Shown here one piece after another: positions 1 through 9,029 of a stretch of 64,000 bases of DNA (position 1 is its first letter; every line of letters starts with the position of its first letter). The DNA comes from Aminobacter aminovorans. GTDB lineage: Bacteria > Pseudomonadota > Alphaproteobacteria > Rhizobiales > Rhizobiaceae. The translations under genes and the position numbers were made by a program. The notes below the pieces were generated by a model. The model was not told the DNA's origin and ran no database searches. It worked only from the letters and a program-made list of their open reading frames with translations. The stretch spans positions 2,681,501-2,745,500 of the forward strand of contig NZ_UFSM01000001.1 of the NCBI RefSeq assembly GCF_900445235.1, read 5' to 3'.

Positions 1-387
1 TACGGCGTTGGCACCGCAGCCGCCACCTTTACGGTTTCGTTGACCGCCAAGCGCGATTTCGGGCTTGAGCCGGACAAGCTGCTGCTGATCGAAAACGAGG
101 ATTACAAAGGTCGACCGGTCACGGTCTATGACGCCTATTTCGATCCCGACACGCGGGCGCTGCTGCATGTTGAACCGATGGTCTACGGCTTCTGCGACAC
201 CGTCGACCACGTTACCGACGGTGGCGAGGTCAAGATTGTCGCAAACGTCATCGACGGCAGGCTCGACAATCACCGGGATGGCTATCGCTCTGCCAGCCAC
301 GAAGACCAGCAGCTGGTTTCACCAGGCGACAAGTTTTTCGAGTTCGCCAGCCGCTTGAAGTCCGAATACTTCGACATCAAGCTCTGA
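1..387 (+). CDS. Phage distal tail protein, C-terminal part (5' end outside window)
   Basis: The frame is open from the first base and ends in TGA at 385-387, so about 128 C-terminal residues are visible and the start lies upstream. I do not recognise a named family with certainty. Position fits a distal tail component: it sits directly before a DUF6950-type small tail protein and a long host-specificity protein, the usual siphophage order L-K-I-J. The C-terminus has a conserved-looking stretch (YRSASHEDQ, then PGDKFFEFASRL) of the kind seen in tail hub proteins of alphaproteobacterial phages. The gap to the next gene is only 13 nt, so they are probably co-transcribed as late genes. An in-frame TTG at 40 is inside the coding region and is unlikely to be the real start. 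Confidence 0.6.
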   Translation, partial: YGVGTAAATFTVSLTAKRDFGLEPDKLLLIENEDYKGRPVTVYDAYFDPDTRALLHVEPMVYGFCDTVDHVTDGGEVKIVANVIDGRLDNHRDGYRSASHEDQQLVSPGDKFFEFASRLKSEYFDIKL

Positions 388-400
388 AGGCATTCCCATC

Positions 401-817
401 ATGCTGAAACTGACACGTCTCCCTGACTGGGAGCGCCGCCTTGCGCATGTCGTCGAGCAGCACCTGGACAAGCTTGGCGAATGGGGTGTGGCTGATTGCC
501 TGCTAACAGTCTCTGATGCTGTCGAGGCGGTCACCGGCGTCGATCCCGCGGCGAAGATCCGCGGTGCTTACTCGAGCGAGCTCGGCGCCGCAAAGCTGAT
601 GCGCCGGCGCAAGTGCGCCGATGTCGAGGCGGTGCTCGCCAAGCTGTTCCCGCCTGTCGGCCGGCTGATGGCGCAGCGTGGCGATGTTGGCGTGGTCGAG
701 CGCGACGGCGTGCTGGCCGCCGGCTTCGTCACCGAACGCGGCCTGGCTGTGAAGGTCGAGACCGGGCTCGCCTTCTATCCCCAGACTGAAATCAAATCCG
801 CTTTCAAGGTCGGCTGA
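401..817 (+). CDS. DUF6950-like phage tail protein (possible NlpC/P60-type peptidase)
   Basis: 138 residues. The sequence begins with a WERRL helix followed by EWGVADCLLTVSDAVEAVTG, where the Asp-Cys pair sits where NlpC/P60-like and DUF6950 tail proteins carry their catalytic cysteine. A later GDVGVVERDG segment resembles the strand that usually precedes the histidine, but I cannot identify a clear catalytic His, so activity is uncertain. In lambda-like phages the protein at this position (gpK) combines assembly and peptidoglycan-cleaving roles at the tail tip. The gene lies 13 nt after the previous tail gene and 3 nt before the host-specificity gene. Family assignment rests on length, the DC motif and gene order. 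Confidence 0.6.
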   Translation: MLKLTRLPDWERRLAHVVEQHLDKLGEWGVADCLLTVSDAVEAVTGVDPAAKIRGAYSSELGAAKLMRRRKCADVEAVLAKLFPPVGRLMAQRGDVGVVERDGVLAAGFVTERGLAVKVETGLAFYPQTEIKSAFKVG

Positions 818-820
818 CCC

Positions 821-3295
821 ATGGGCTTTCTCGCTCCGATCTTCGCCTCTATTGGCGGAGCGATAACCGGCGCCTTCAGTTGGCTCGGCGGCTCGACGAT
901 CCTTGCCGGCGTTGCACGCCTCGGGCTTGGCGTTGCGCTCAAGTATGCGTTGGGCGCCATCTTCCAGCCGAAGCAGCAGGCGCAGGCCGTCCAGCTGCAA
1001 ACCTCCTATGGCGAGGACATGCCGCGCACGGTGGTGCTCGGCAAGGCCGGCACGGCGGGGCATCACATCTACCGCAACGCCTATGGCGAGGGGAACCGGC
1101 GCATACAGGACCTCTATGTCCTGTCGCACTTCCGCATCACCGGCGTGTCGCGAATTCGGGTTGAAGGCGAATGGCGCGTGACCGGTGGGGCTGAGAACCC
1201 GCATCCCGGCTTCCGTGTGCAAGGTGTCGACGGCGAGATATGGCAGAAGGTCCACCTTGGCACGATGGTGCAGGCTGCGGATGCCGGCCTGATCGCCAAT
1301 GCCAATCCGCCGACACGCTGGACAGCCGACCATCGCGGCGCTGGCGTTGCCTATGCCGTCGTCACGCAGGTGCTGGACCGCGAGAAGCTGCAACAGCCGA
1401 TCGCGGCGTTCTTCGAGGTCGAAGGCGCGCCGCTGTACGACTGGCGCAAGGATACGAGCGTCGGCGGCGATGGTTCGCACCGCTGGAATGATCAGTCGAC
1501 CTGGGAGTTTTCAGAGAACCCGGTGCTGATGATGTACGCGCTGGAGCGCGGCTTCTACAACGGCACGGAATTGATGGTCGGCAAGGGTGTGCCTGCCTCG
1601 CGCCTGCCGCTTGGGCCTTGGACTGTTGCCGCCAACATCTGCGACGAGTTCGTGGGCGGTGGCCGGCGCTACAAGGCAGGGCTGATCGCTGCCGCCGGCA
1701 ATGGCGTCACGCACGATGCCAACTTGCAGCCGCTGCTCGAGGCGTGCGCTGCAACATGGGTCGAGGATGCATCTGGCGAGTATCCGCTGGTCGGTGCCGA
1801 ACAGGCTGTCGTTGCGACCTTCACCGACGACGACCTGATGATCGACGAGCCGTTCCGGTTCTCGAAGTATCGCACGCGGTCGGAACTGGTGAACACGGTT
1901 GCCGGTACCTGGCGTGATCCTGCCAGCTTCTATGAGACAGTGCCATTCGCGACCCGCATTGACCTCGTTGCACTTGCCGAGGATCGCGAGCGACTGGCCG
2001 CGTCGATCCCGTATGGCGCGGTGAACGACGCCAAGGTTGCCGACCGCCTGGCCGACATCGCGATCAAGGCCAGCCGCTATCAGGCCAACGGCGCAATCTG
2101 CCTGCATCCGAAGTTCCTCGATCGCATGCCGCCCGGTCGTTGGGTGAGGTGGAACTCGGCCAAGCATGGTGACCGTAAATTCCAGATCGGGCAGAAGCGC
2201 CTCGGTCCGCTCGGCCAGCAGGGCGCGCGGAACATCTACCTCGAGCTCCAGGAAGTCGGTGCGGGCATCTTCGACCCGACTGAGTATACGACGACACCGA
2301 CGCTGCCGACCGCGCCCGGGGAGGGGCAGTATGCGTCGGTTGCGGCGAACTTCATTGCCGCCGGGGTGCAGACCATCGTTGCCGGCTCGCCCGAGCGCAA
2401 ACCCGGCCTCCGCTTCACCTGGAATGCCTTCGACGACATCACTGTCGTTGCTGTCGAGATCGAGTATCGGCCGGTCGGTGCTGCCGACAGCATCATCAAG
2501 CGTGCCGACGTGCCGTTGCAGGTACTGGTTACGGGTGACGGCGTGTTGGCCGACGCGGATTATGAATATCGCCATCGGCTGGTCACGGCACCGGTTCGCA
2601 CCACGTTCTGGACGGATTGGTCCGTTGTCAGCACGCCGGCGGCTGCACTGCCTTCCGTGTCGGTCGGGCTGGAGCAGGTCAAGACTGACATCTATCAGCT
2701 GTTCCGCACGCTGAGCCTTGGCCTCGACGATGCCTATGCCCGACTGGAGCAGATCGCGCTCGCCGCGTCCGATGCTGCCGGCGTCGTCACCGAACAGCAT
2801 GCGGTCGCGGTTCGCTTCCGTGACGCCACCGCTGTTGCCATGTCTAGCCTTACGGCCTCGGTGGAAGAGGTCAATGGTCAGTTGGTCGCGTTCGCTGAAT
2901 CACTGGATGCGGTCGAGACATCCGTCGGCGATCTATCGGCTGGGGGCTTGTGGCGCATGACGGCCCAGGCGGGCGCGGGCGATGTGGTAGCCCAGATTGT
3001 CATGCAGGTTCGGGCGACAACCGGCTCGGCCTGGGTGTCTGCGGCAACGATCTGGGAAGCCGGCTTCGTTGGCGGCAATCCCGCCATGCCCTTTTCCCGC
3101 TTCGTGGTGAAGGCTGATCAGTTCGTGGTGACGGACGGCACCAACGAGGGCCAGCCTCTGGTGTTCGAAAGCGGCGAGCTAAAGCTTCAGGTGGCGCGCA
3201 TCGCCTTGGCTATTTTCGAGGAGCTTCGCTCGGCCAACGGCAAGCTAGTTCTCAAGGGCGCGGGTAGCGATGCCAGCATCGAGATTTTCGCATGA
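821..3295 (+). CDS. Phage tail tip / host specificity protein (gpJ-like)
   Basis: 824 residues. This large protein follows the K-like gene and precedes the tail fibre genes, which is the place of lambda gpJ, the central tail-tip protein that contacts the host. The first 60 residues are hydrophobic and glycine-rich (ASIGGAITGAFSWLGG and a second run to about residue 48), typical of alphaproteobacterial tail-tip proteins. The middle is rich in short beta-like segments. Around residues 620-700 there is a helical, probably coiled-coil region (VEEVNGQLVAFAESLDAVET), and the end (GKLVLKGAGSDASIEIFA) looks like a trimeric fibre stalk. The stop overlaps the next start as ATGA at 3292-3295, indicating translational coupling. 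Confidence 0.75.
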   Translation: MGFLAPIFASIGGAITGAFSWLGGSTILAGVARLGLGVALKYALGAIFQPKQQAQAVQLQTSYGEDMPRTVVLGKAGTAGHHIYRNAYGEGNRRIQDLYVLSHFRITGVSRIRVEGEWRVTGGAENPHPGFRVQGVDGEIWQKVHLGTMVQAADAGLIANANPPTRWTADHRGAGVAYAVVTQVLDREKLQQPIAAFFEVEGAPLYDWRKDTSVGGDGSHRWNDQSTWEFSENPVLMMYALERGFYNGTELMVGKGVPASRLPLGPWTVAANICDEFVGGGRRYKAGLIAAAGNGVTHDANLQPLLEACAATWVEDASGEYPLVGAEQAVVATFTDDDLMIDEPFRFSKYRTRSELVNTVAGTWRDPASFYETVPFATRIDLVALAEDRERLAASIPYGAVNDAKVADRLADIAIKASRYQANGAICLHPKFLDRMPPGRWVRWNSAKHGDRKFQIGQKRLGPLGQQGARNIYLELQEVGAGIFDPTEYTTTPTLPTAPGEGQYASVAANFIAAGVQTIVAGSPERKPGLRFTWNAFDDITVVAVEIEYRPVGAADSIIKRADVPLQVLVTGDGVLADADYEYRHRLVTAPVRTTFWTDWSVVSTPAAALPSVSVGLEQVKTDIYQLFRTLSLGLDDAYARLEQIALAASDAAGVVTEQHAVAVRFRDATAVAMSSLTASVEEVNGQLVAFAESLDAVETSVGDLSAGGLWRMTAQAGAGDVVAQIVMQVRATTGSAWVSAATIWEAGFVGGNPAMPFSRFVVKADQFVVTDGTNEGQPLVFESGELKLQVARIALAIFEELRSANGKLVLKGAGSDASIEIFA

Positions 3296-4914
3296 CGCGC
3301 TGGTTCATGGGGTGGATTGACGGCGTGGGCCCGGTGCTGAGGGTCATGAAGAACGATACCGATGATCCACGCACGACGCCGTCAACGGACTGGCAGAAGT
3401 TCATCTTTGACAACACTCGCGCTCACAAGCTCGGCTACATCTACGACATCAGGGAGATCAACTACAGCCTGACGAAATGGCCCAGGCCGGCGGCGGATAA
3501 CTCTACCGCCATCTATTACGAGCCGCCGGGCACCAACAACAGCACGGCGCTGGAGAAGATCTGGACTGTCCGCGACAACGGGTCCGTCACCGACGCCGGC
3601 CAGAACCACGTGATTTTCCCGGAGAAGCTGGGTTTCGCCTATACGCCAATCATCGAGGGTCGGGCGCAGACGGTGGCCGACAGTCGGTTCTTTGGCGCGA
3701 CCAATTCCTACACACCCTCCGACATAGGTGGGGGTGGCGAAACCGGTTACGTGCAAGGCAGAATGGCGTTTACAGCCCAGTTTCGGGACTCGTCACTCGT
3801 TGCCACCTTCGGTGTCGAAACCCTGAGCAGGCGTGCGTATAGCCTCTATGGGTTTGGGGGCATCACCGGCGAGTATGTGAATGCTAGGCCGCTATCGCAG
3901 AACGGCGTCTATCGCGATTTGTTCGCTGTCCTGGAACTGCCTGCTGGCAATGAGGCAATGCCCTCCTTTGCCGGCACGCCGATCGAGGGGCAGAAGGTGC
4001 TGCAGATCAACCCAACGACCGTGCGCATGGCCTATCCCGGTCATGACGTTGCCGAAAGCGCGCACGAAGCCTTCGTCTTCAACGAGAGCCGCATTCCGGC
4101 GAAGCTGATCGGCGCCGGCGAGGTGCAGGTGAACTCCGGCGCCAACGTCAAGGTGCTCACCAAGCGACCTACTACCCTCGGCACATACATGGATTATATG
4201 GTCCGCCGCACCAGCGACGCCATGCACCATCCGGCTTACCTGCCCTCGGGCACTGCCAAGACGCTCAAGGTTCAGATGGAATACGTCATCGAGACGGACG
4301 GCGTCAGGATCTACAACACCGGCAATCCCGACATCGTCGTTCGCTACATGATCCTGGCCGACGACGATTCCGCGCCGACTTCGGGCGGTTCGAAAATCCT
4401 TCACAAGGACAATGACGGCACCGTCGACCTCATCCAGACTAAGCGGCCGGGCTCGTCAGACAGCGCGCCGGGGCTGAACGACATCATTCTCGATACCCGT
4501 CTGCCCTATGTGCCGATTGTCGACGAGGGCTGGCTTGCGGCCGGCGCTTTCACCGAGACGACTGACAGCCTGATCCTCGGCACCGCCAAGAAGACGATCA
4601 ACTTCACGAATGATGGCTTTTTGCCGTTCGTGAAGTACATGGCGACATGGTCGGACGGCTCGATATCCGCCCCGGTCAACCGCATCCTGCGATCGTTCAA
4701 CCTCGACCAAACCCCGAAGTGGGATAATGAGGTCGCCGGTTGCACGACCAACTGCCGCGTGAGCAGCAACAAGCTCGAGTTCTATCATGCCAGCGGGCGG
4801 CCGTGGCGGACTGAGGTCAAGTCTGGCGCCTTTGGCACATATGCTGACCCTATCTACGGCCCAAGCCTCGTAGGCATCCGCTGGTATCTCTTCGCCATCC
4901 CCCTCAGCCTCTAA
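3292..4914 (+). CDS. Phage tail structural protein of unknown function
   Basis: 540 residues, coupled to the host-specificity gene by a 4-nt ATGA overlap. I recognise no catalytic motif. The protein is rich in aromatic residues and beta-type segments with no predicted membrane span. The N-terminal third contains a glycine-rich turn (SDIGGGGETGYVQG), and there are two cysteines close together near the C-terminus (AGCTTNCRVSSNK). Its position between gpJ and the fibre gene, and its length, suggest a distal tail or baseplate-decorating protein, perhaps one that contacts the receptor. Strain-variable receptor-binding proteins often occupy this slot, so sequence divergence from relatives would not be surprising. 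Confidence 0.6.
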   Translation: MTRWFMGWIDGVGPVLRVMKNDTDDPRTTPSTDWQKFIFDNTRAHKLGYIYDIREINYSLTKWPRPAADNSTAIYYEPPGTNNSTALEKIWTVRDNGSVTDAGQNHVIFPEKLGFAYTPIIEGRAQTVADSRFFGATNSYTPSDIGGGGETGYVQGRMAFTAQFRDSSLVATFGVETLSRRAYSLYGFGGITGEYVNARPLSQNGVYRDLFAVLELPAGNEAMPSFAGTPIEGQKVLQINPTTVRMAYPGHDVAESAHEAFVFNESRIPAKLIGAGEVQVNSGANVKVLTKRPTTLGTYMDYMVRRTSDAMHHPAYLPSGTAKTLKVQMEYVIETDGVRIYNTGNPDIVVRYMILADDDSAPTSGGSKILHKDNDGTVDLIQTKRPGSSDSAPGLNDIILDTRLPYVPIVDEGWLAAGAFTETTDSLILGTAKKTINFTNDGFLPFVKYMATWSDGSISAPVNRILRSFNLDQTPKWDNEVAGCTTNCRVSSNKLEFYHASGRPWRTEVKSGAFGTYADPIYGPSLVGIRWYLFAIPLSL

Positions 4915-4923
4915 GGGCAGATC

Positions 4924-6705
4924 ATGACATCTCTGGTTTATTCGACCGGCACGGTTTCCGTGTCGAACGCCTCGGCTGTTGTCACAGGCACGGGCACGGC
5001 CTGGGCGCTGGCGCTGGTCACCGGCGGCATGTTCAGCTTCGCCGGCATGTCTGTGCCGATCCTGAGCGTCGAAAGCGACACGTCGCTGACGCTGGCCTAT
5101 GCATGGCCGGGCACAACGGCCAGCGGCGCCTATGCCATCGCCCGCGAAACATCCGAGGCGGTGCGCGCTGCCTGGATCAATGACCGGCTGGCACGGCTGA
5201 TGACAAAGCCGTGGGGCACAGGTGTCGTTCCCGACGGGCGGGGCACGCTGGCCGAGCGCGATGCGCTGAACCCGATGCCGACGGACAAATATTGCTGGCT
5301 GCGCGAAGAGCCCGGTTTCGACCCGACGCTCTACTTCAAGACGCCGTCGGGCTGGATCGGGCCGTATTCGCTGGTGGGTGAGCAGGGGCCGCCCGGCGTG
5401 GGCGAGGGCGGCTATGGGTTGCCGGCAGGGGGTACGACCGGGCAGGTTCCCGTTAAATCCAGCGGCGTGGATGGTGCCGTTGCTTGGGGCACAATCGACC
5501 AGGCGAGCGTAGACACGCAGTCAACGCTGGCTACGACGCGCGGCGATGCGGCGTATGCGATCCTCGCCACGGATCGTGCAGTTCTTCTTACGGCAGCACT
5601 TACTGCAGGCCGCATCTGGTCTCTGCCGGCGGCGAGCGCCTACAAGGCCGGGCGACGGCTTGTCGTGCGAGATGCCGTTGGCGGGGTCTCGTCGACCAAC
5701 ACGCTGACCATTCAACGGGCCGGAACCGACACGATCGACGGCGCGACGACCCTTGTGCTCGATACACCTTGGGAAGGCGCTGAGCTCGTTTCCAATGGAG
5801 CCGACGCCTGGTCCGTCATGGCGGTCAGCGCCGGTAACACCAAGGCACGTCGGCGCCGCAGCCTGGGCCTCGATGACACGACCGCCGCGCCGACTGTCGG
5901 CGACGCCTTCAAGTGGAATGGCACACTGTGGGTGCCGGCGAAGTCCCGCGAGGCGCTGACCGCCAATCGGACCTACTTTGTCCGCACTGACGGCTCGAAC
6001 AGCAATGATGGCCGCACCAACACCGCCGGCGGAGCCTTCCTGACCAAACAGAAGGCTTATGAAACGCTGCTAACATTGGATCTCAATGGGTTTGACGTTA
6101 CCGTTGCGGTGGCCGATGGCAGCTATACGGCGGGCATCCTGATATCCAAGAACTGGGTTGGTGGCACTGTTATATTCTCAGGGTCGACTTCGGCCATTGT
6201 GAGTATCGCGGGCAACCACGCCATCTTGACGACGGTGCCGCTGTCGAATGTCCTGTCGATTTCCGGGCTAAAGCTGCAAACTTCAGGTGCGGGGGACTGC
6301 ATTCGCAACTCCGCCGGCGGGAAGGTCACCTTTTCCGGCACTGAGTTTGGCTCCTGTGCCGCAGCGCAGATAAACGCAGATGCAGTCGGTGCGCTAGTCG
6401 AGTGCACTGGGAATTATTCGATCTCTGGCGGGGCTGTGAACCATGCACAGGCCCGATATGGCGGCATGTTCAGGTGCACTGCACGCACGGTAACGCTAAC
6501 AGGTACGCCAGCGTTTTCCGGTGCTTTCGTTCGTGCTGATCAAATTGGCAACGCACTGGTCAACGGCAACACCTACTCGGGCTCCGCGACCGGCAAACGC
6601 TACGACGCGGTCCTGAACGGCGTCATTCAGACTGGTGGAGCCGGGGCGAGTGCACTGCCAGGTGACGTTGCAGGAACCACGGCAACAGGAGGTCAGTATC
6701 AATGA
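4924..6705 (+). CDS. Phage tail fibre protein with collagen-like hinge and beta-helix-like C-terminus
   Basis: 593 residues. The N-terminal 110 residues (TVSVSNASAVVTGTGTAW followed by a GMFSFAG segment) look like a virion-anchoring domain of tail fibres. At about residues 148-165 there is a short collagen-like stretch (GEQGPPGVGEGG) that would act as a flexible trimeric hinge. From about residue 310 the sequence contains FVRTDGSNSNDGRTNTAGGAF, a common opening of right-handed parallel beta-helix fibre or depolymerase domains, then many short repeats rich in Gly, Ser, Thr and Asn. It overlaps the next gene by ATGA at 6702-6705. No catalytic residues can be named, so depolymerase activity is only a possibility. 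Confidence 0.75.
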   Translation: MTSLVYSTGTVSVSNASAVVTGTGTAWALALVTGGMFSFAGMSVPILSVESDTSLTLAYAWPGTTASGAYAIARETSEAVRAAWINDRLARLMTKPWGTGVVPDGRGTLAERDALNPMPTDKYCWLREEPGFDPTLYFKTPSGWIGPYSLVGEQGPPGVGEGGYGLPAGGTTGQVPVKSSGVDGAVAWGTIDQASVDTQSTLATTRGDAAYAILATDRAVLLTAALTAGRIWSLPAASAYKAGRRLVVRDAVGGVSSTNTLTIQRAGTDTIDGATTLVLDTPWEGAELVSNGADAWSVMAVSAGNTKARRRRSLGLDDTTAAPTVGDAFKWNGTLWVPAKSREALTANRTYFVRTDGSNSNDGRTNTAGGAFLTKQKAYETLLTLDLNGFDVTVAVADGSYTAGILISKNWVGGTVIFSGSTSAIVSIAGNHAILTTVPLSNVLSISGLKLQTSGAGDCIRNSAGGKVTFSGTEFGSCAAAQINADAVGALVECTGNYSISGGAVNHAQARYGGMFRCTARTVTLTGTPAFSGAFVRADQIGNALVNGNTYSGSATGKRYDAVLNGVIQTGGAGASALPGDVAGTTATGGQYQ

Positions 6706-7148
6706 TCGATCCAATTGATATGTGGGTCTTTAAGCCGGAAAATTGGTTCTGGATTGTCAGCGGCGACGAAAGCCGCTTCTGGTCGAGTGCAGCCGGCGAC
6801 TACGTGCCGACACTTCCCGACGGGGCTGGCATCACGCGCATTGCATCCGAACAAGAACTTGCCGCCGTGCTGGCGGTTCATGCGCTGCAGGGGCCTGTGG
6901 ATCTGGTGCCCGATCGCGTCTCGCCGGCTCAGGCTGAGATTGCCCTTCATCGGCATGACGACGGCGTTCTGCTCGGCCAGGTCAATGCGCTGATCGACAG
7001 CTACCCGTATGAGCCGGTTCGTATCTGGTGGCGCAAGGCGACATTCATCTCGCGTGACCATCCATATCTGGCGGCGCTGGCCATCGAGCTTGGCCTGTCA
7101 GACGAAACGGTCGACGGGCTGTTCGTAGCCGCGGGAAAGATCAGTTAG
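6702..7148 (+). CDS. Hypothetical phage protein, possible fibre chaperone
   Basis: 148 residues, start coupled to the tail fibre stop (ATGA). I do not recognise the family. The N-terminus is tryptophan-rich (MWVFKPENWFWIVSGDESRFWSS) and the middle is predicted helical. Two-gene fibre cassettes commonly encode a fibre and then a small chaperone for its folding, and the tight coupling makes that role plausible. A structural cap protein is an alternative. It is the last gene of the tail transcription unit; the following acyltransferase begins after a 46-nt gap with lower GC content. Confidence 0.5.
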   Translation: MIDPIDMWVFKPENWFWIVSGDESRFWSSAAGDYVPTLPDGAGITRIASEQELAAVLAVHALQGPVDLVPDRVSPAQAEIALHRHDDGVLLGQVNALIDSYPYEPVRIWWRKATFISRDHPYLAALAIELGLSDETVDGLFVAAGKIS

Positions 7149-7194
7149 ACCAGATCGGGTTGTCGGTGCTCGGGGGCTATGTCAATAGTGACCA

Positions 7195-8316
7195 ATGATC
7201 GGATCAAGTAACAGAATCTTCGGGTTAGACGTCTTGCGTGGCTTCGCTGCGGTTGCCGTCGCAGTTTATCACTGTATCGCCCTGTTGAGTCTGCATGCAT
7301 GGGACGATCTCCCGGCGTTCACGAAGTACTTGTACATCGCCGTGCCCCTGTTCTTCGCAATCAGTGCCTTTTCTCTTTGCGTAGGGTACGATGGCCGTCT
7401 CGAAGGAGCGGCTGCCATCCGGCGGTTCTACACCAGGCGCTTTCTTCGTATTGCGCCTCTCTTTTACCTAATGATGGTGCTGTCTGTAGCTCGGCGTGCT
7501 TACGTCGGTTGGGGAGAACCCACGGTTCCCGACGTCTTTCTCAATCTCACCTTCCTGTTTCCTTTTGTCCCAGGCAAGCATGAAAGTCTTGTTCCGGCGG
7601 GGTGGTCGCTGGGCATCGAGATGCTGTTCTACATCTTGTTCCCAGTAGTGCTGGTCTTTGTGAGCAGTTTGAAGAGGGCGTTCGTCGCGATGGTCTTGGC
7701 GACGGCTGTGTCGTTCATCTCCAGCTATTGGCTGTTTGTGATGGATTGGTCGCCAACTTTTTTCTGGATGGCGCTGCCGGTGCAATTCGCGTTCTTCATC
7801 GGTGGGATGCTGCTCTACACCGCTTACCGTCGAATAGCGGGAGCCTCGGTTGAGCTTCAAACAGGGCTGGCGGTCGCAATACTTGGGGCCACTATAGTTG
7901 GCCTGTATTTGGGCGGCGCTTTCGGCATCTTCGAGTACCGATATAATGGCTGGGCAGTTGGCAGCTCAATCGTTGGTTTTGCCCTGCTTCCGTTGGTGCT
8001 CGGTTTTGCGCTGTACCCCGTTCCCTTCCTCGTAAACCGAGCAACGATCTATTTGGGCAAGGTTAGTTACGGGGTCTACCTCATCCATCCATTCATTATT
8101 CGTATCGTCGGCGAGCCTCTGCAACAGGCGCTTAGCGCCGCAGGGTGGAATGCATGGCAGGCGTCACCTGTCATCATTTTCGTGGTCCTGATCGTCACAA
8201 TTCTGCTGGCTGGATTGAGCTTCCGTTGGTTGGAGGCGCCGTTCATGGCTCTAGCCAGTCGGAGGCGCAAGGCAGACCTGGTACGCGAAGTGACCGATGC
8301 TAGCCCTGCGCAGTAG
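7195..8316 (+). CDS. Acyltransferase 3 (OafA/YrhL-type) membrane O-acyltransferase, phage cargo
   Basis: 373 residues with about ten hydrophobic segments. The N-terminal signature FGLDVLRGFAAVAVAVYHC contains the family's Arg and the catalytic His of acyltransferase 3 proteins, which transfer acetyl or other acyl groups to cell-surface sugars from the inner membrane. The C-terminus (YGVYLIHPFIIR, then SFRWLEAPF) is also typical. The gene lies between the tail fibre genes and the lysis genes and has visibly lower GC and more mixed codon use than its neighbours, so it is probably a moron acquired by the phage. In other phages such enzymes modify O-antigen and block superinfection; that role here is inferred from family and location. 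Confidence 0.85.
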   Translation: MIGSSNRIFGLDVLRGFAAVAVAVYHCIALLSLHAWDDLPAFTKYLYIAVPLFFAISAFSLCVGYDGRLEGAAAIRRFYTRRFLRIAPLFYLMMVLSVARRAYVGWGEPTVPDVFLNLTFLFPFVPGKHESLVPAGWSLGIEMLFYILFPVVLVFVSSLKRAFVAMVLATAVSFISSYWLFVMDWSPTFFWMALPVQFAFFIGGMLLYTAYRRIAGASVELQTGLAVAILGATIVGLYLGGAFGIFEYRYNGWAVGSSIVGFALLPLVLGFALYPVPFLVNRATIYLGKVSYGVYLIHPFIIRIVGEPLQQALSAAGWNAWQASPVIIFVVLIVTILLAGLSFRWLEAPFMALASRRRKADLVREVTDASPAQ

Positions 8317-8836
8317 CATTGTGGCGAATGGACCATTCCGCCGCAGCGGCTTCCCAATTGCCCCTTGCTCCGATCCATTCCCAGAAGCGGGCGAAATCCT
8401 CGCCACCGGTCTCTAAGCGAACGTGCATTGAATTGGTCTTGTCCCGAAGGAACGCTTGAATGTTGCTGGTGACCGTGTCGATCATGTCGCGAGCAACCGA
8501 GAGTTCGTCGGCATTGCCCGCTTCCATCAGGATCGCATTGCGGTAGCCTTTCATGATGCCGTGTGCACTTCTCGATACAAAGCTCTGCGCAACCGCCTCG
8601 GGATCGCGGGTCAGATGCACGTAGTGCGCACTGTCGCCTAACTGCGCATCAAGCCGCCCCAGTAGCCATGACAGCCGATTGTCGGCCTCGATATGCCGAG
8701 TCGGGTACGCAAGCCGTTCTTCGCCGACTAACCGCGACCTGGTTTCATGGCCAGACGTGAAATTGTCGATATGGGCACAGGCGCGTGCAAAGGTAGTTGA
8801 GCCGCAGCGCCCAGTGCAAAGCACAAAAATATTCAT
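8300..8836 (-). CDS. Sulfotransferase-like P-loop protein, phage cargo
   Basis: 178 residues from the chosen ATG at 8836, preceded by AGGGAG at good spacing; a GTG at 8857 would add seven residues with poorer support. The N-terminus MNIFVLCTGRCGSTTFARA is the 5'-phosphosulfate-binding loop of PAPS-dependent sulfotransferases. A histidine-containing segment VHLTRDPEAVAQSFVSR resembles the 3'-phosphate-binding region, and the C-terminus FARFWEWIGARG also occurs in this family. At under 180 residues it is short for a sulfotransferase. It is convergent with the acyltransferase and overlaps its 3' end by 17 bp. Together they suggest a phage-borne surface-glycan modification pair. Confidence 0.75.
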   Translation of the reverse strand: MNIFVLCTGRCGSTTFARACAHIDNFTSGHETRSRLVGEERLAYPTRHIEADNRLSWLLGRLDAQLGDSAHYVHLTRDPEAVAQSFVSRSAHGIMKGYRNAILMEAGNADELSVARDMIDTVTSNIQAFLRDKTNSMHVRLETGGEDFARFWEWIGARGNWEAAAAEWSIRHNATAQG

Positions 8837-9029
8837 GCGTTCGATCTCCCTCAGCACTCCCTAGCTGCGAGGTCGCTTTGTTTCAACCGCTGGCCGACCT
8901 CGTCCCGCAAAGGACCTCAAACTCACGTCGATATCAACTGACGCATCTCGTCGGCTGAAGTCGTTCGCCTCCCTCAACCACATTCTTGCCAACTCAAATC
9001 TGCCCAGACAGGCCGAAAGGACACTAGCC

